This document shows, one piece after another, positions 7,624 to 15,030 of a stretch of DNA of 33,232 nt (its first letter is position 1; each line of letters starts with the position of its first letter). Made by a program: the position numbers and the translations under genes. The notes beneath the pieces are model-generated. The model was given only the letters and a program-made list of their open reading frames with translations. It did no database searches and was not told where the DNA came from. The DNA is from Candidatus Bathyarchaeum sp. GTDB taxonomy: Archaea; Thermoproteota; Bathyarchaeia; Bathyarchaeales; Bathyarchaeaceae. The stretch is from assembly GCA_026014495.1 (NCBI GenBank), contig JAOZIF010000017.1, forward strand, positions 1 to 33,232, read 5' to 3'.

Positions 7624-9132
7624 ATGATGGACGAATGTCTTGAGGAGTCAGGACCGAGAAGACTAATTTCAGGTGGCGCTTGGTTTTTAGCCCTCATGAT
7701 TTTAAGTGGCGTGTTCTGGTTTTTGCTAGGGATTCAAATTACGAGAGCATACGGAGCTTCGGGTTATGGCTTATTTAGTATGGCACAATCGTTGTTTGAT
7801 TTCACGTGGGCATTCATTTTTGGAGGAATCTTTGAGGGACTAATCCATTTTGGCACAGGATATTTAACAAAAGAAGACTCAAATCTTGCCAAATTCTTTT
7901 CCAAGTATGTAAGATATCTCACTGGAATGAGTATTGTAGCATTCTTAATCATAGCGTTCATATCGTTTCAGATGTCAGACGCTTTGCTGAAGACGATAGG
8001 TCTTTCGCTTGCCTTTGCGTTTTTGTTTTCAGGAACAAAAGATGCTCTTTCCTCGATACTTGGGTCGTTGCACAAGAGCAAGCAGCTCTCGATAGTAAAT
8101 TCCGTTGGCTTTTATGTTGTCTCAATTTTGGGAATGGCTATTATAATGTTGAAGCTTCCAGTTGAGCTTTTGCCAGTCTTGGTTGTTTTTGCGCCCATAT
8201 CCCAGTTGCTGCTCTGCATGTATTTTTTGAGAACATGTCTGAAAGATTTAGCTGTATTTAACATTGATTTTTTCAAAACTAAAAACCTAAAAAATGCGTT
8301 AGTTGAGGATTTCAAGAACTTCAAGCACATACTTGTTTTTGGTTTTTCTGTGTCTATTGGAAAAATATCGTTTATTGTTATGAAGAACTTGGATATACCG
8401 ATACTCAATTTGTTTTTTGATTTCACAAATGTAGGGATTTATAGTGTTGCTGATGCAATTTCTAGTGTGCTTTTTTCGATGACTGCTTTTTCGCTTCCTA
8501 TTATTTCGTCTATCTCTGAAGCATGGACAACAAAAGATGATGTGTTGATAGAAAAATATACGAAAATTTCTGTGAAGTATCCTCTAATCTTGGGAATACC
8601 TTTAACGGCGATAATTTTTACCTTAGCTGAACCGCTTGTTATTGGAGTTTATACTAGTGAATTTCAAGGAGCTGTAGTTCCGCTTCAAATTCTTATTATT
8701 GGAACATTTCTTCTAATGCTTGGATACACGCTTACTTCTATTTTGGTCGGTATTGGAAAAGCCAAATTGTCTGGGACGTTGATGGCGGTTGGTGCTATTC
8801 AATATCTCATATGTCTTTTTGTTTTTGTTCCAAGTTTTGGGTTAAATGGAGCCGCTATTTCTCTTACGCTTACAGGTGCTACATCTCTATTTCTCATCCC
8901 AGTTTTTATACGAAAACATCTAAGGGTTGACGTGTTTTCGGGACTGCATAAAGTCCTATTTTCTGTTGCGGTCTTGTTCGTGTTTTTATATCTCATACCA
9001 AAAGACAACATTTTTTTGCTAATCTTTGGAACCGCTATAGGTGTTGCAATCTACGTTTTGTTGCTTCGTTACACCGGCTATCTTACTCAAGAGGACATTA
9101 ACTTGTTCAAACATGTAAGACCTGAATCATAA
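7624..9132 (+). CDS. Wzx-like polysaccharide/lipid-linked oligosaccharide flippase
   Basis: The product is 502 residues, almost wholly hydrophobic, with about 12-14 membrane helices. The N-terminus shows the family opening: ISGGAWFLALMILSGVFWF followed by ITRAYGASGYGLFSMAQS. The YG..GYG..S pattern is typical of the MATE-related polysaccharide biosynthesis (RfbX/Wzx) group. It would move lipid-linked glycans across the membrane for N-glycosylation or surface polysaccharide. No glycosyltransferase adjoins it, so its substrate is open. It is convergent with a radical SAM gene, 13 bases between stops. Confidence 0.85.
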   Translation: MMDECLEESGPRRLISGGAWFLALMILSGVFWFLLGIQITRAYGASGYGLFSMAQSLFDFTWAFIFGGIFEGLIHFGTGYLTKEDSNLAKFFSKYVRYLTGMSIVAFLIIAFISFQMSDALLKTIGLSLAFAFLFSGTKDALSSILGSLHKSKQLSIVNSVGFYVVSILGMAIIMLKLPVELLPVLVVFAPISQLLLCMYFLRTCLKDLAVFNIDFFKTKNLKNALVEDFKNFKHILVFGFSVSIGKISFIVMKNLDIPILNLFFDFTNVGIYSVADAISSVLFSMTAFSLPIISSISEAWTTKDDVLIEKYTKISVKYPLILGIPLTAIIFTLAEPLVIGVYTSEFQGAVVPLQILIIGTFLLMLGYTLTSILVGIGKAKLSGTLMAVGAIQYLICLFVFVPSFGLNGAAISLTLTGATSLFLIPVFIRKHLRVDVFSGLHKVLFSVAVLFVFLYLIPKDNIFLLIFGTAIGVAIYVLLLRYTGYLTQEDINLFKHVRPES

Positions 9133-9145
9133 AATGAGATGCCGT

Positions 9146-10168
9146 TTAGATTTTGTCTTGTACCCATCTGATTAGCAAGTTAGGATGCTTAATCAGCGAT
9201 ACAACATACATGCAATTGATTGAGCAGTATTTGCAGAAGTTAAATTTGCCGCAGTCTTTGATGATTTTTCTGGCTTTTTCTGAACTTAGACTTTCTTTTA
9301 GTTTTTCTTCTTTTTTGATTGTCATTAGGGTGAAAAAGGGGCAAGGTAAAGCAACGGAGGCGTCAGGTTTTAGTGCAATTGAGGTTGATGCAGAAGAACA
9401 TCTAATGAATCTGTTAAATCCGCCCAGAGTTTGGAACCTGAAATAGTCGCGTTCAAAGTGGATTTTTTTGTACTTCTTTTTTTCTTCAGCTAATTTTTCT
9501 AAAATTTTGTTTGTTTCCTTTATCTTCAAGGTTTCAGATTCTGATTTCTCAACAAATTCTCTGGGCACATTATCCACAGAAGAGAAATGGATGGGCTGGT
9601 CAAGCGATTTTGCGAATTCAATTGTTTGGTCTATGAATTCAAACGTTTCACTTGTTATAACGGAGAGCAAATTAATCTCAAGCCCCATTCGTGTAGCAAG
9701 TTCTATGTTCTTTTTGACTGTGTCAAAGGCGTTAACGCCTCTAGTCCTGTTGAATGTTTGTTTATCGTTTACATCAAAGGATACTGCAAATAGTTCGCAG
9801 TATTTTGAGATTGCATCAATTTTTTTGTCCAACAAGATTCCGTTTGTGACCAATCCAGTGATTAAGCCGATGCTGCTGGAGTATTGTAGTATTTCGTTGA
9901 TGTCTTCTCTTAGTAGTGGTTCGCCGCCTGTGATGCCTAAAATCAGGCAACCTAAGTCCCAGCATTCAAGTAATTTGTTCTTTGTTTCTGTGGTGCTTGC
10001 TTCATTGGTTGAATTGCTTTTTCTCCAAATATTGCAAAATGAGCATTTCATGTTACACCTGTAGGTACATTCAAAGTTCAAAAACAGTGGATTAAGCAGC
10101 TTTCTATCAAAAGCAGTATGTACTCGCGAGCGCAAGAAATTTCGCAGTATATTTGTTTTGTTTAGCAC
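9146..10168 (-). CDS. Radical SAM protein with SPASM-like Cys cluster
   Basis: The product is 340 residues. The radical SAM motif is FECTYRCNMKCSFCNIW, cluster cysteines ~38, 42 and 45. GITGGEPLLRED and the VTNGILLD strand follow. The C-terminal third has further cysteines (CSSAS, LPCPFF, CGKFNFCKYCSINC) that look like a SPASM or twitch-type auxiliary Fe-S site. Related enzymes mature peptides or modify cofactors; no precursor peptide is evident nearby. The start is a GTG at 10168 with GGTG upstream; the next in-frame ATG would remove the first cluster region. Confidence 0.8.
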   Translation of the reverse strand: MLNKTNILRNFLRSRVHTAFDRKLLNPLFLNFECTYRCNMKCSFCNIWRKSNSTNEASTTETKNKLLECWDLGCLILGITGGEPLLREDINEILQYSSSIGLITGLVTNGILLDKKIDAISKYCELFAVSFDVNDKQTFNRTRGVNAFDTVKKNIELATRMGLEINLLSVITSETFEFIDQTIEFAKSLDQPIHFSSVDNVPREFVEKSESETLKIKETNKILEKLAEEKKKYKKIHFERDYFRFQTLGGFNRFIRCSSASTSIALKPDASVALPCPFFTLMTIKKEEKLKESLSSEKARKIIKDCGKFNFCKYCSINCMYVVSLIKHPNLLIRWVQDKI

Positions 10169-10258
10169 AGAAATAATTTTGCACCATGGATATTTATGTT
10201 TAAGTACAGTTTGAAGTGGTTTGTTTCCAGTTTGTAAATAGTTATTCTATGTGTAAAA

Positions 10259-10309
10259 CAGAAAAAAGACTGTTTTCAACAATGTACCTCTATTAGTCTC
10301 CTAATATGC
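10259..10309 (+). repeat. Direct repeat copy 1 (loop TCTC)
   Basis: The copy begins CAGAAAAAA, has TTTTCAACAATGTACCTCT in the middle, and ends in a hairpin ATTAG-TCTC-CTAAT followed by ATGC. A second copy lies at 11961-12012 in the same orientation. They match closely apart from small changes near the 5' end and the loop, which is reverse-complemented (GAGA) in copy 2. It lies in the gap between the two radical SAM genes. Confidence 0.85.
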
Positions 10310-10430
10310 TCGGGATTTTAGCAGTGAATAACCAGTTAGGTTAAAAAAGGGTTTTTGGTTTTGACAACTTTTTGGGATAAAAGAACTTAAGCGATTATGT
10401 GTATCTACTCGGTTAGAATGTGAATTAACT

Positions 10431-11138
10431 TTGGATGTAAAAGGATTCGTTGACATTAGTTTTGTGGATTGGGACGGACAGATTGCTTCCGTAGTTTTTC
10501 TGCCAACCTGTAATTTTCGTTGTCCGTTTTGTCATAACGTAAATCTTGTTTTGAATCCTGAAAAGATGGAGACTATTCCTTTTGAGTACATCGAAGATGA
10601 GTTTAAGAGACAAAATGGTTGGACTGACGGGGTGTGCATTACGGGTGGGGAGCCGACACTTCACAGTGACCTGCCAGAGTTATGTTCTAAAATAAAGCAG
10701 ATGGGTTTTTTGGTTAAGTTGGATACAAACGGAACTAACCCCGTGGTGCTAAGAGAGCTTATGGATAGTAAGCTCGTGGATTATGTTGCTATGGACGTAA
10801 AGGCGCCGCTTACTGGTGACAAGTACTCGAAGGCAACGGGAGTAGACGCAGAAAATTTATTGGAAAATGTTAAAGAAAGCATCAGGCTCTTGATGCAGTC
10901 TAATATTGCTTATGAGTTTAGGACAACTGTCGTTCCTACAATACACGATTTAGCTGACATACAACAGATATGCCGCAGCTTAAAGGGGTGCAAAAAATAT
11001 GTTTTGCAAAAGTTTGATGTCAGCATTGGAAAGACAGTTATAGACCCAGAGTTTATGTCGAAATCTTTAAGCGATGAGGAAATGCAAAAATTTCTGGTTG
11101 AGGCTCAGAAACTTATTCCACACACAAAACTTAGGTGA
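10431..11138 (+). CDS. Radical SAM activating-enzyme-like protein (NrdG/PflA type)
   Basis: The product is 235 residues. The radical SAM motif is TCNFRCPFCHN with cysteines 27, 31 and 34. It then has ITGGEPTLHSDLPEL, KLDTNGTNP and YVAMDVKAPL. This is the layout of anaerobic ribonucleotide reductase or pyruvate-formate-lyase activating enzymes, which generate a glycyl radical in a partner protein. No glycyl radical enzyme adjoins it, so the partner is unknown. The only possible in-frame start is the TTG at 10431; the upstream codons contain no ATG or GTG. Cytosolic. Confidence 0.85.
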   Translation: MDVKGFVDISFVDWDGQIASVVFLPTCNFRCPFCHNVNLVLNPEKMETIPFEYIEDEFKRQNGWTDGVCITGGEPTLHSDLPELCSKIKQMGFLVKLDTNGTNPVVLRELMDSKLVDYVAMDVKAPLTGDKYSKATGVDAENLLENVKESIRLLMQSNIAYEFRTTVVPTIHDLADIQQICRSLKGCKKYVLQKFDVSIGKTVIDPEFMSKSLSDEEMQKFLVEAQKLIPHTKLR

Positions 11139-11200
11139 AACTCTAGCACACAGAAACAGAGATAACTGGAAACAAAGATGGGAGCTTATTTGTGGGATTG

Positions 11201-11326
11201 TGTGCTCTCACCTGAGCCTGTGCCACGCCACCCGTGAAAGGTCAAATTTTGGGTATCTCATTATGTGAGATGATACAGTTATGGGATTTATGCGTGCAGA
11301 GCAGGTGTTCTCTTGGTGAGAGCACA
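11201..11326. ncRNA. Candidate structured RNA with three nested helices
   Basis: Outer arms TGTGCTCTCACC (11201-11212) and GGTGAGAGCACA (11315-11326) pair perfectly over 12 bases. Inside them CCTG pairs with CAGG and CACGC with GCGTG in nested order. A local hairpin ATCTCA/TGAGAT lies near the centre. Three coaxial helices in nested order are unlikely by chance. I cannot tell the strand or match it to a known RNA class; I see no RNase P or SRP signature. A MITE-like DNA element is the alternative. Confidence 0.4.
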
Positions 11327-11502
11327 ACATAACTAAGGGTTGCCATCAACTAAAGTTTTGAATACATGAAATTCTATATTTCCACAAAAATTTGGGCCTA
11401 GTTTTGCACGATTACTTTTTTCTTCCTACAGAAGTTAGTTGTGACATGCATCTTTAGATGACATGCAGATGCCAAAAACCAATAAAATCTATTTAAAAAC
11501 AA

Positions 11503-11628
11503 CATGCATCGCTTTTTGCTCCAGAAACTGTTGGTGCAGCACTGAAAGTATACTTGCAGGTATTGCCCGTAGTAACTGTTGAAGCCACAGCAGGAGCGTT
11601 ATTGGATATCGAGTTTATCAAAGAGTAA
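11503..11628 (+). pseudogene. Coding-like relic, unknown family
   Basis: A short open stretch has protein-like composition: APETVGAALKVYLQVLP, then VVTVEATAGALLDIEFIKE and a TAA at 11626-11628. An in-frame stop lies just upstream and there is no usable ATG, GTG or TTG, so it cannot be an intact gene. It reads like the C-terminal end of a lost protein. I do not recognise the family. Confidence 0.35.
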
Positions 11629-11643
11629 AAACCATGGTGCTAG

Positions 11644-11781
11644 CAAACAGCAGTTCATAATAAACAGGATAAGGAAAACAAACTTATAGAAGCGGGCTTT
11701 GAATATGTGCGTTATAGCAACAAGATGAAGTTGCTGTCTATAAGAGACACAAGCGACCAGTTCAGTGCTCCGGTAGTATAG
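11644..11781 (+). pseudogene. Relic resembling a tyrosine-recombinase C-terminus
   Basis: This is an open stretch without a start codon. It reads KENKLIEAGFEYVRYSNK, then KLLSIRDTSDQF, and ends with a TAG at 11779-11781, 15 bases inside the tRNA-Glu gene. A LIxxGFEYV tail is what I remember from archaeal tyrosine recombinases. Its position running into a tRNA gene fits an eroded integrated element. The match is recalled, not searched, and the stretch is too short to be sure. Confidence 0.3.
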
Positions 11782-11844
11782 TCCGGTTAAGTATGGTGGC
11801 CTCTCGAGTCATCGACCCGGGTTCGAATCCCGGCCGGAGCACCA
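11767..11844 (+). tRNA. tRNA-Glu (anticodon CUC)
   Basis: The acceptor stem GCTCCGG pairs with CCGGAGC. The anticodon stem GTGGC/GTCAT encloses the loop CTCTCGA, whose centre is CTC. The T arm is CCGGG-TTCGAAT-CCCGG. Discriminator A is at 11841 and CCA is encoded at 11842-11844. It has no intron. It reads GAG codons. The gene lies just inside the right-hand direct repeat and overlaps the end of a coding relic. Confidence 0.95.
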
Positions 11845-11960
11845 AACATATACTTTCGAGTTTTTCATGAAAAAATCATGTTTTCAATGAATGTGTTCTG
11901 TAAGGGGTATGACAATGTGTGTGAATTTTTGGTGGTAAATGTGTGCTGTGCAAAAAATTT

Positions 11961-12012
11961 CAGAAAAAAAGTTAGTTTTCAACAATGAACCTCTATTAGG
12001 AGACTAATATGC
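11961..12012 (+). repeat. Direct repeat copy 2 (loop GAGA)
   Basis: This is the second copy of the 51-base repeat at 10259-10309, same orientation: CAGAAAAAAA, TTTTCAACAATGAACCTCT, hairpin ATTAG-GAGA-CTAAT, ATGC. The loop is the exact reverse complement of that in copy 1. It sits about 115 bases after tRNA-Glu. Confidence 0.85.
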
Positions 12013-12214
12013 CGCACAGAAGTGTGAAATAATTGGTGTTGCTTTGATTTTTTTGAAAAATGTGAGTTCACCAATGGAAGGCTAGTAGTCAGCTAAAATA
12101 TTGATTTTGGCTTGCAGGATGATGCGGTCTTTATAAGTTTTGTTGGGCAAGGTATTTATCCTCATTTTGGCTATGTTGATATTTAAGGTAGAAAATTGTA
12201 GGAGAATGTATGTT

Positions 12215-12454
12215 ATGCCTATGGCGTATGTTTTGATAACTACCGAGACAGGTGCAGTAGATAGCGTTTTAGCTTCCCTGAAAAAAATGGACTCTGTAAA
12301 AGAGACATACATGGTGTACGGGGTTTATGATATTATAGCCTTGGTTAAGGCAGACACTATGGAGAAACTAAAAGAAATGGTTACTTGGAATCTGCGCAGT
12401 TTAGATAAAGTTCGCTCAACCTTAACAATGATAGCAGTTGAAGATACAAAGTGA
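12215..12454 (+). CDS. Stand-alone Lrp/AsnC ligand-binding (RAM) domain protein
   Basis: The product is 79 residues. It matches the effector domain of Lrp/AsnC regulators without the DNA-binding half: AYVLITTETGAVDSVLASL, then VKETYMVYGVYDIIALVKAD and LDKVRSTLTMIAVE. Such proteins form a beta-alpha-beta-beta-alpha-beta fold, may bind amino acids and can assemble with full Lrp proteins. I chose the ATG at 12215 because GGAG at 12201-12204 is ten bases upstream; the longer reading from 12140 adds a hydrophobic lead unlike the family. A full-length Lrp is at 32222-32662. Confidence 0.8.
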   Translation: MPMAYVLITTETGAVDSVLASLKKMDSVKETYMVYGVYDIIALVKADTMEKLKEMVTWNLRSLDKVRSTLTMIAVEDTK

Positions 12455-12487
12455 GAACAGGGAACTCACTCCATTTTTTCTTTTTAG
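12451..12487 (+). terminator. Hairpin plus T-run terminator
   Basis: GTGAG (12451-12455) pairs with CTCAC (12465-12469). It is followed by T-runs at 12474-12479 and 12481-12485. It overlaps the stop codon of the RAM protein gene. Confidence 0.5.
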
Positions 12488-12514
12488 TTTTTTAGTGAAT
12501 TTGAGTTTTGGACA

Positions 12515-12871
12515 TTAAGATTTTTTGTCAGAAGCACGTCTGACGTTTTCTGAAAAAGTTTTGAGAATATTTTTGCGGCGTACCATGATAAATATTGGTT
12601 GCGAAACCATGATGATGCCACCTAAGGATATGAAAACTGCTGTTAGTGGAAGAAACAATGTGTCGTAAGCGTTTTTCCACCAGTTAAGTGAACCTTCATA
12701 GTGCCATAGTTCCTCAAGTGATAACTCGGTGTTGGCTAGCATTTGTTCGCGTTCTTGAATTGCAGAAATTGAATAACCCAAAAGGCTGATTCCAGTTATT
12801 AAAAGTATGACACCTATTATGGCAACTAATCTAAACTTGTTTGCTTTTAATAGGCTGTTTAGTTTAGGCAC
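12515..12871 (-). CDS. Hypothetical two-helix membrane protein
   Basis: The product is 118 residues. Helix one is at about 15-33 (VAIIGVILLITGISLLGYS). A ~45-residue loop follows with Glu-rich and Trp-rich parts (LEELWHYEGSLNWWKNAYD). Helix two is at about 72-95 (LFLPLTAVFISLGGIIMVS). The C-terminus is basic (RRKNILKTFSENVRRAS). This suggests the loop lies outside the cell and both ends in the cytosol. I do not recognise the family. It is convergent with the RAM protein gene. Confidence 0.55.
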   Translation of the reverse strand: MPKLNSLLKANKFRLVAIIGVILLITGISLLGYSISAIQEREQMLANTELSLEELWHYEGSLNWWKNAYDTLFLPLTAVFISLGGIIMVSQPIFIMVRRKNILKTFSENVRRASDKKS

Positions 12872-13016
12872 GTTTTTTGACCTTTCCTGCGTTTCAATTG
12901 TTTCGTTTGAATTAATATAGCTGTTACTTCAGCTGCGAGTATATGTCAGGATTTGAAACAGCCTTGAAAAAGCAACATAATTCCGTTTTAAATACAGAGC
13001 TAAAATCAATTAACAT

Positions 13017-13038
13017 AACATTGAAAATGTTATATAGG
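13017..13038 (+). promoter_or_regulatory. Palindrome overlapping TATA box of aIF1
   Basis: The perfect inverted repeat AACATT-GAA-AATGTT (13017-13031) runs into TTATATAGG (13030-13038). The TATA element ends about 29 bases before the ATG at 13067, which would give a nearly leaderless transcript. A repressor bound at the palindrome would block TBP. Confidence 0.45.
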
Positions 13039-13066
13039 TCAATAGTGTCTGTTGTAGTTGAGTATC

Positions 13067-13375
13067 ATGGCTGAAATTTGCCCGACTTGTGGACTACCCT
13101 CAGACATATGTGTCTGCGAAGAAATCGGTAAAGAACAACAACGAATAAGAGTGCGCTTAGAAACCCGAAAATGGGGAAAAGCGGTTACAATTGTTGATGG
13201 AATCAGCGAAAAAGAGGCAAACCTAAGTAGGCTAGCCCAAAAACTCAAATCTTTCTGTGCTTGTGGAGGAACAGCAAAAAATGACGAAATTATTCTACAA
13301 GGCGACCACAGAGACAAAGTCAGAACATACCTAATCCGTCAGGGCTATCCCGAAGCAAACGTTGAAGTTCAATAG
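13067..13375 (+). CDS. Translation initiation factor aIF1 (SUI1)
   Basis: The product is 102 residues. The N-terminus has a zinc-binding CPTCGLPSDICVC element. The SUI1 domain follows: RIRVRLETRKWGKAVTIVDGI, LKSFCACGGTAKNDEIILQGD and VRTYLIRQGYP. aIF1 binds the 30S platform near the P site and monitors start-codon selection. Length and motifs are normal. ATG at 13067 is chosen over an in-frame TTG at 13058 because it matches family starts and fits the TATA distance. A zinc-ribbon gene follows after 21 bases, then TFB on the other strand. Confidence 0.93.
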   Translation: MAEICPTCGLPSDICVCEEIGKEQQRIRVRLETRKWGKAVTIVDGISEKEANLSRLAQKLKSFCACGGTAKNDEIILQGDHRDKVRTYLIRQGYPEANVEVQ

Positions 13376-13396
13376 TCAAATAAAGAGAATACAGAA

Positions 13397-13693
13397 ATGG
13401 GTATACTCTCAGATTTTCGTGAAGTAATTAAAGGACTAAAACACAAAAAACGAGGCGAAGCTACAATCAATCTTTGCCCAAAATGTGAAAGCAACAAAAT
13501 ATCAATCGTTAGCAGTGTTGATACATACCCAAGACTGTATGGAATAACGCCTACAAAATATGTCTGCTCAGAATGTGGCTACAGGGGACCCATAGTACTA
13601 GAGCAAACAAAAGACAAAAAAAGAAAACAGGTTAATCGGGCAGTTCAATACCTAGCTGTCGTCTTAAACTCTTGTATCGGTTACGAACAGTAA
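13397..13693 (+). CDS. Small zinc-ribbon protein
   Basis: The product is 98 residues. After a basic helix (DFREVIKGLKHKKRG) comes a zinc ribbon: LCPKCESNKISIVSSVD, then YVCSECGYRGPIVLEQ, cysteines at ~27, 30, 56 and 59. It looks like the small archaeal nucleic-acid-binding ribbons that travel with aIF1, though no function is known. The last ~20 codons overlap the 3' end of the TFB gene on the opposite strand by 62 bases, so the tail is free of homology and may be a run-on. Likely cotranscribed with aIF1. Confidence 0.7.
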   Translation: MGILSDFREVIKGLKHKKRGEATINLCPKCESNKISIVSSVDTYPRLYGITPTKYVCSECGYRGPIVLEQTKDKKRKQVNRAVQYLAVVLNSCIGYEQ

Positions 13694-14618
13694 CCTCAGT
13701 TACACCAGCAGCCTCAGCAATATCCTTCTGGGTCTTCTTCTCGTTCTTCAAAAGACAAGCAATATACAACGCAGCCGCAGCCAACCCCATAGGATCTTTA
13801 CCAGCAGCTGCACGTTTTCTTCTAGCCTCATGAAGAATGTTTATTGCATGACCTTGCGTTGGACCGGAAATTCCAGTTTTTTCAGCAATTTTAGAAACAT
13901 ACGTAAGAGGATTGGCAATTGGCATCTGAACGTTTAGTTCGCGCAGCAGCAGACGGTAACAGCGTGCCACATCTTTTTTGTCCACAAAACTTGCTTCAGC
14001 TATTTCTCTAAGAGTTCTGGGAGTCCCAGTTGTTCGGCAAGCAGCATACAATGAAGCAGCGGCTATGGCTGCGATTGATCTGCCCCTTACTAGTCCTTTG
14101 TCTAGGGCTTTTCGGTAGATGATTGCTGCTTTTTCTTTTACTGGACCTGGAATGTATGATTTGTCAGATAGGCGGTCAAGTTCTGCCATGGCTTGGGCAA
14201 GGTTTCGGTCCACTGAGGAGTGAACTCGTGATCTTATTTGCCATTTTCTTAGTCTCCACATTTGAAGTCTTGTGGATAGGGGAAGTTTCCGTCCAAAGGC
14301 ATCACGGTCTACACGTCCGATGGCTGTGGATAATCCTTTGTCGTGAACAGAATATGATGTGGGTACTCCAACACGGCTTCTTGATGCCTTTTCTTCTTGG
14401 GTAAAGGCTCGCCATTCTGGTCCTTTGTCCATCATTTGTTCCCTGACAACTAGACCGCAGCCTCCGCAAATAGTCTCTCCAGTGTCGTAATCGTGGATTA
14501 GATTAGGACTTCCACATTCTGGACATTTTTCATTTGTTCTACGTGAAATTCCTTCTTTATTTTGCGTGATGCTTTCGCCTCTAAAGTTTTCTGGCGAGAA
14601 TTCAGTGCTAACGTGAAT
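13632..14618 (-). CDS. tfb: Transcription initiation factor TFB (no canonical start codon)
   Basis: This is the archaeal TFIIB homologue, which bridges TBP and RNA polymerase. The N-terminal zinc ribbon is CPECGSPNL / ICGGCGLVV (cysteine codons near 14525 and 14516), then the B-reader (GPEWRAFTQEEKASRSRVG) and two cyclin repeats ending GIELPD. The first ATG in frame is at 14435, which would delete the zinc ribbon. Upstream of it the frame stays open with clear homology back to an in-frame TAA at 14631-14633, but contains no ATG, GTG or TTG. The best candidates are ATT at 14618 (328 residues, normal length) or ATC at 14570. A sequencing error is also possible. Confidence 0.9.
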   Translation of the reverse strand: MHVSTEFSPENFRGESITQNKEGISRRTNEKCPECGSPNLIHDYDTGETICGGCGLVVREQMMDKGPEWRAFTQEEKASRSRVGVPTSYSVHDKGLSTAIGRVDRDAFGRKLPLSTRLQMWRLRKWQIRSRVHSSVDRNLAQAMAELDRLSDKSYIPGPVKEKAAIIYRKALDKGLVRGRSIAAIAAASLYAACRTTGTPRTLREIAEASFVDKKDVARCYRLLLRELNVQMPIANPLTYVSKIAEKTGISGPTQGHAINILHEARRKRAAAGKDPMGLAAAALYIACLLKNEKKTQKDIAEAAGVTEVTVRNRYKSLRRQLGIELPD

Positions 14619-15030
14619 CGTCTTCCCTTGTTAAGGCTCAGAAACCGTCCTTTCTGGACCCGCCGTAGTAACCCTGAGGCTATGTCTTGATATATAAGCG
14701 TTACGATTTTCCGCCCTTTACTTGGCATAAAGTGAACAAATACATACACAAACCCCGTTTTTCAACAATTTCCTTGCGAAAAATGCTAATGAGAGAGTTA
14801 TTAATTACCAGATTAACTGCTTAAATTCAAAGAAATCATGGTTTGCGCTTCAAAAGAATTGGGGTTTGCTGAGGCTCCTGCACAATGCATTAAGAGGAGA
14901 AAAAAATGAAAATAACAAAACAGCTACTATCGCTTAGTTATTTTTCATTTTTGTGCCTGAGCCTTTTCAGTCCCCGTTTTCTTCCATTGAAGTTTTACTC
15001 CCAAAAAAAGAAGGGAGGGAAAATTTTGGT
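14619..15030. other. Intergenic region with TFB promoter
   Basis: These 412 bases hold the TFB promoter side and the 3' flank of the large PQQ-type gene. I see no gene that I would support. A plus-strand ATG at 14906 has a good AGAGGAG ahead of it, but its frame runs antisense into the PQQ gene and shows no homology. Confidence 0.45.
14689..14697 (-). promoter_or_regulatory. TATA box of tfb
   Basis: On the minus strand this reads TTATATATC. It lies 71 bases upstream of the ATT at 14618, so transcription would begin near 14665 and give a leader of about 45 bases. No ATG lies between the expected start of transcription and the TFB frame. Confidence 0.5.

Larger units (their letters stand above)
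11139..11766. other. Non-coding stretch with structured element and gene relics
   Basis: No intact gene is visible in these 628 bases before tRNA-Glu. It contains a large nested inverted-repeat structure at 11201-11326 and two short coding-like relics at 11503-11628 and 11644-11781. The octamer GACATGCA occurs twice around 11452-11466. Together with the flanking direct repeats it looks like the remains of an inserted element. Confidence 0.5.

Noticed and set aside
11139-11200. ACAGAA followed by GCTTAT, like the 3' part of RNase P RNA
   Set aside because: Spacing is wrong and the other conserved RNase P segments are missing.
11074-11268. Open frame overlapping the end of the NrdG/PflA-like gene
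   Set aside because: It overlaps a clear gene in another frame and runs into the structured element.
14498-14749. Minus-strand open frame upstream of and overlapping TFB
   Set aside because: It spans the TFB TATA box and the TFB zinc ribbon in another frame and has no recognisable motif; a shadow.
14759-14780. TTTTTCAACAATTTCCT, similar to part of the flipped-loop repeat
   Set aside because: Only about 11 bases match and the hairpin part is absent; a chance AT-rich match.
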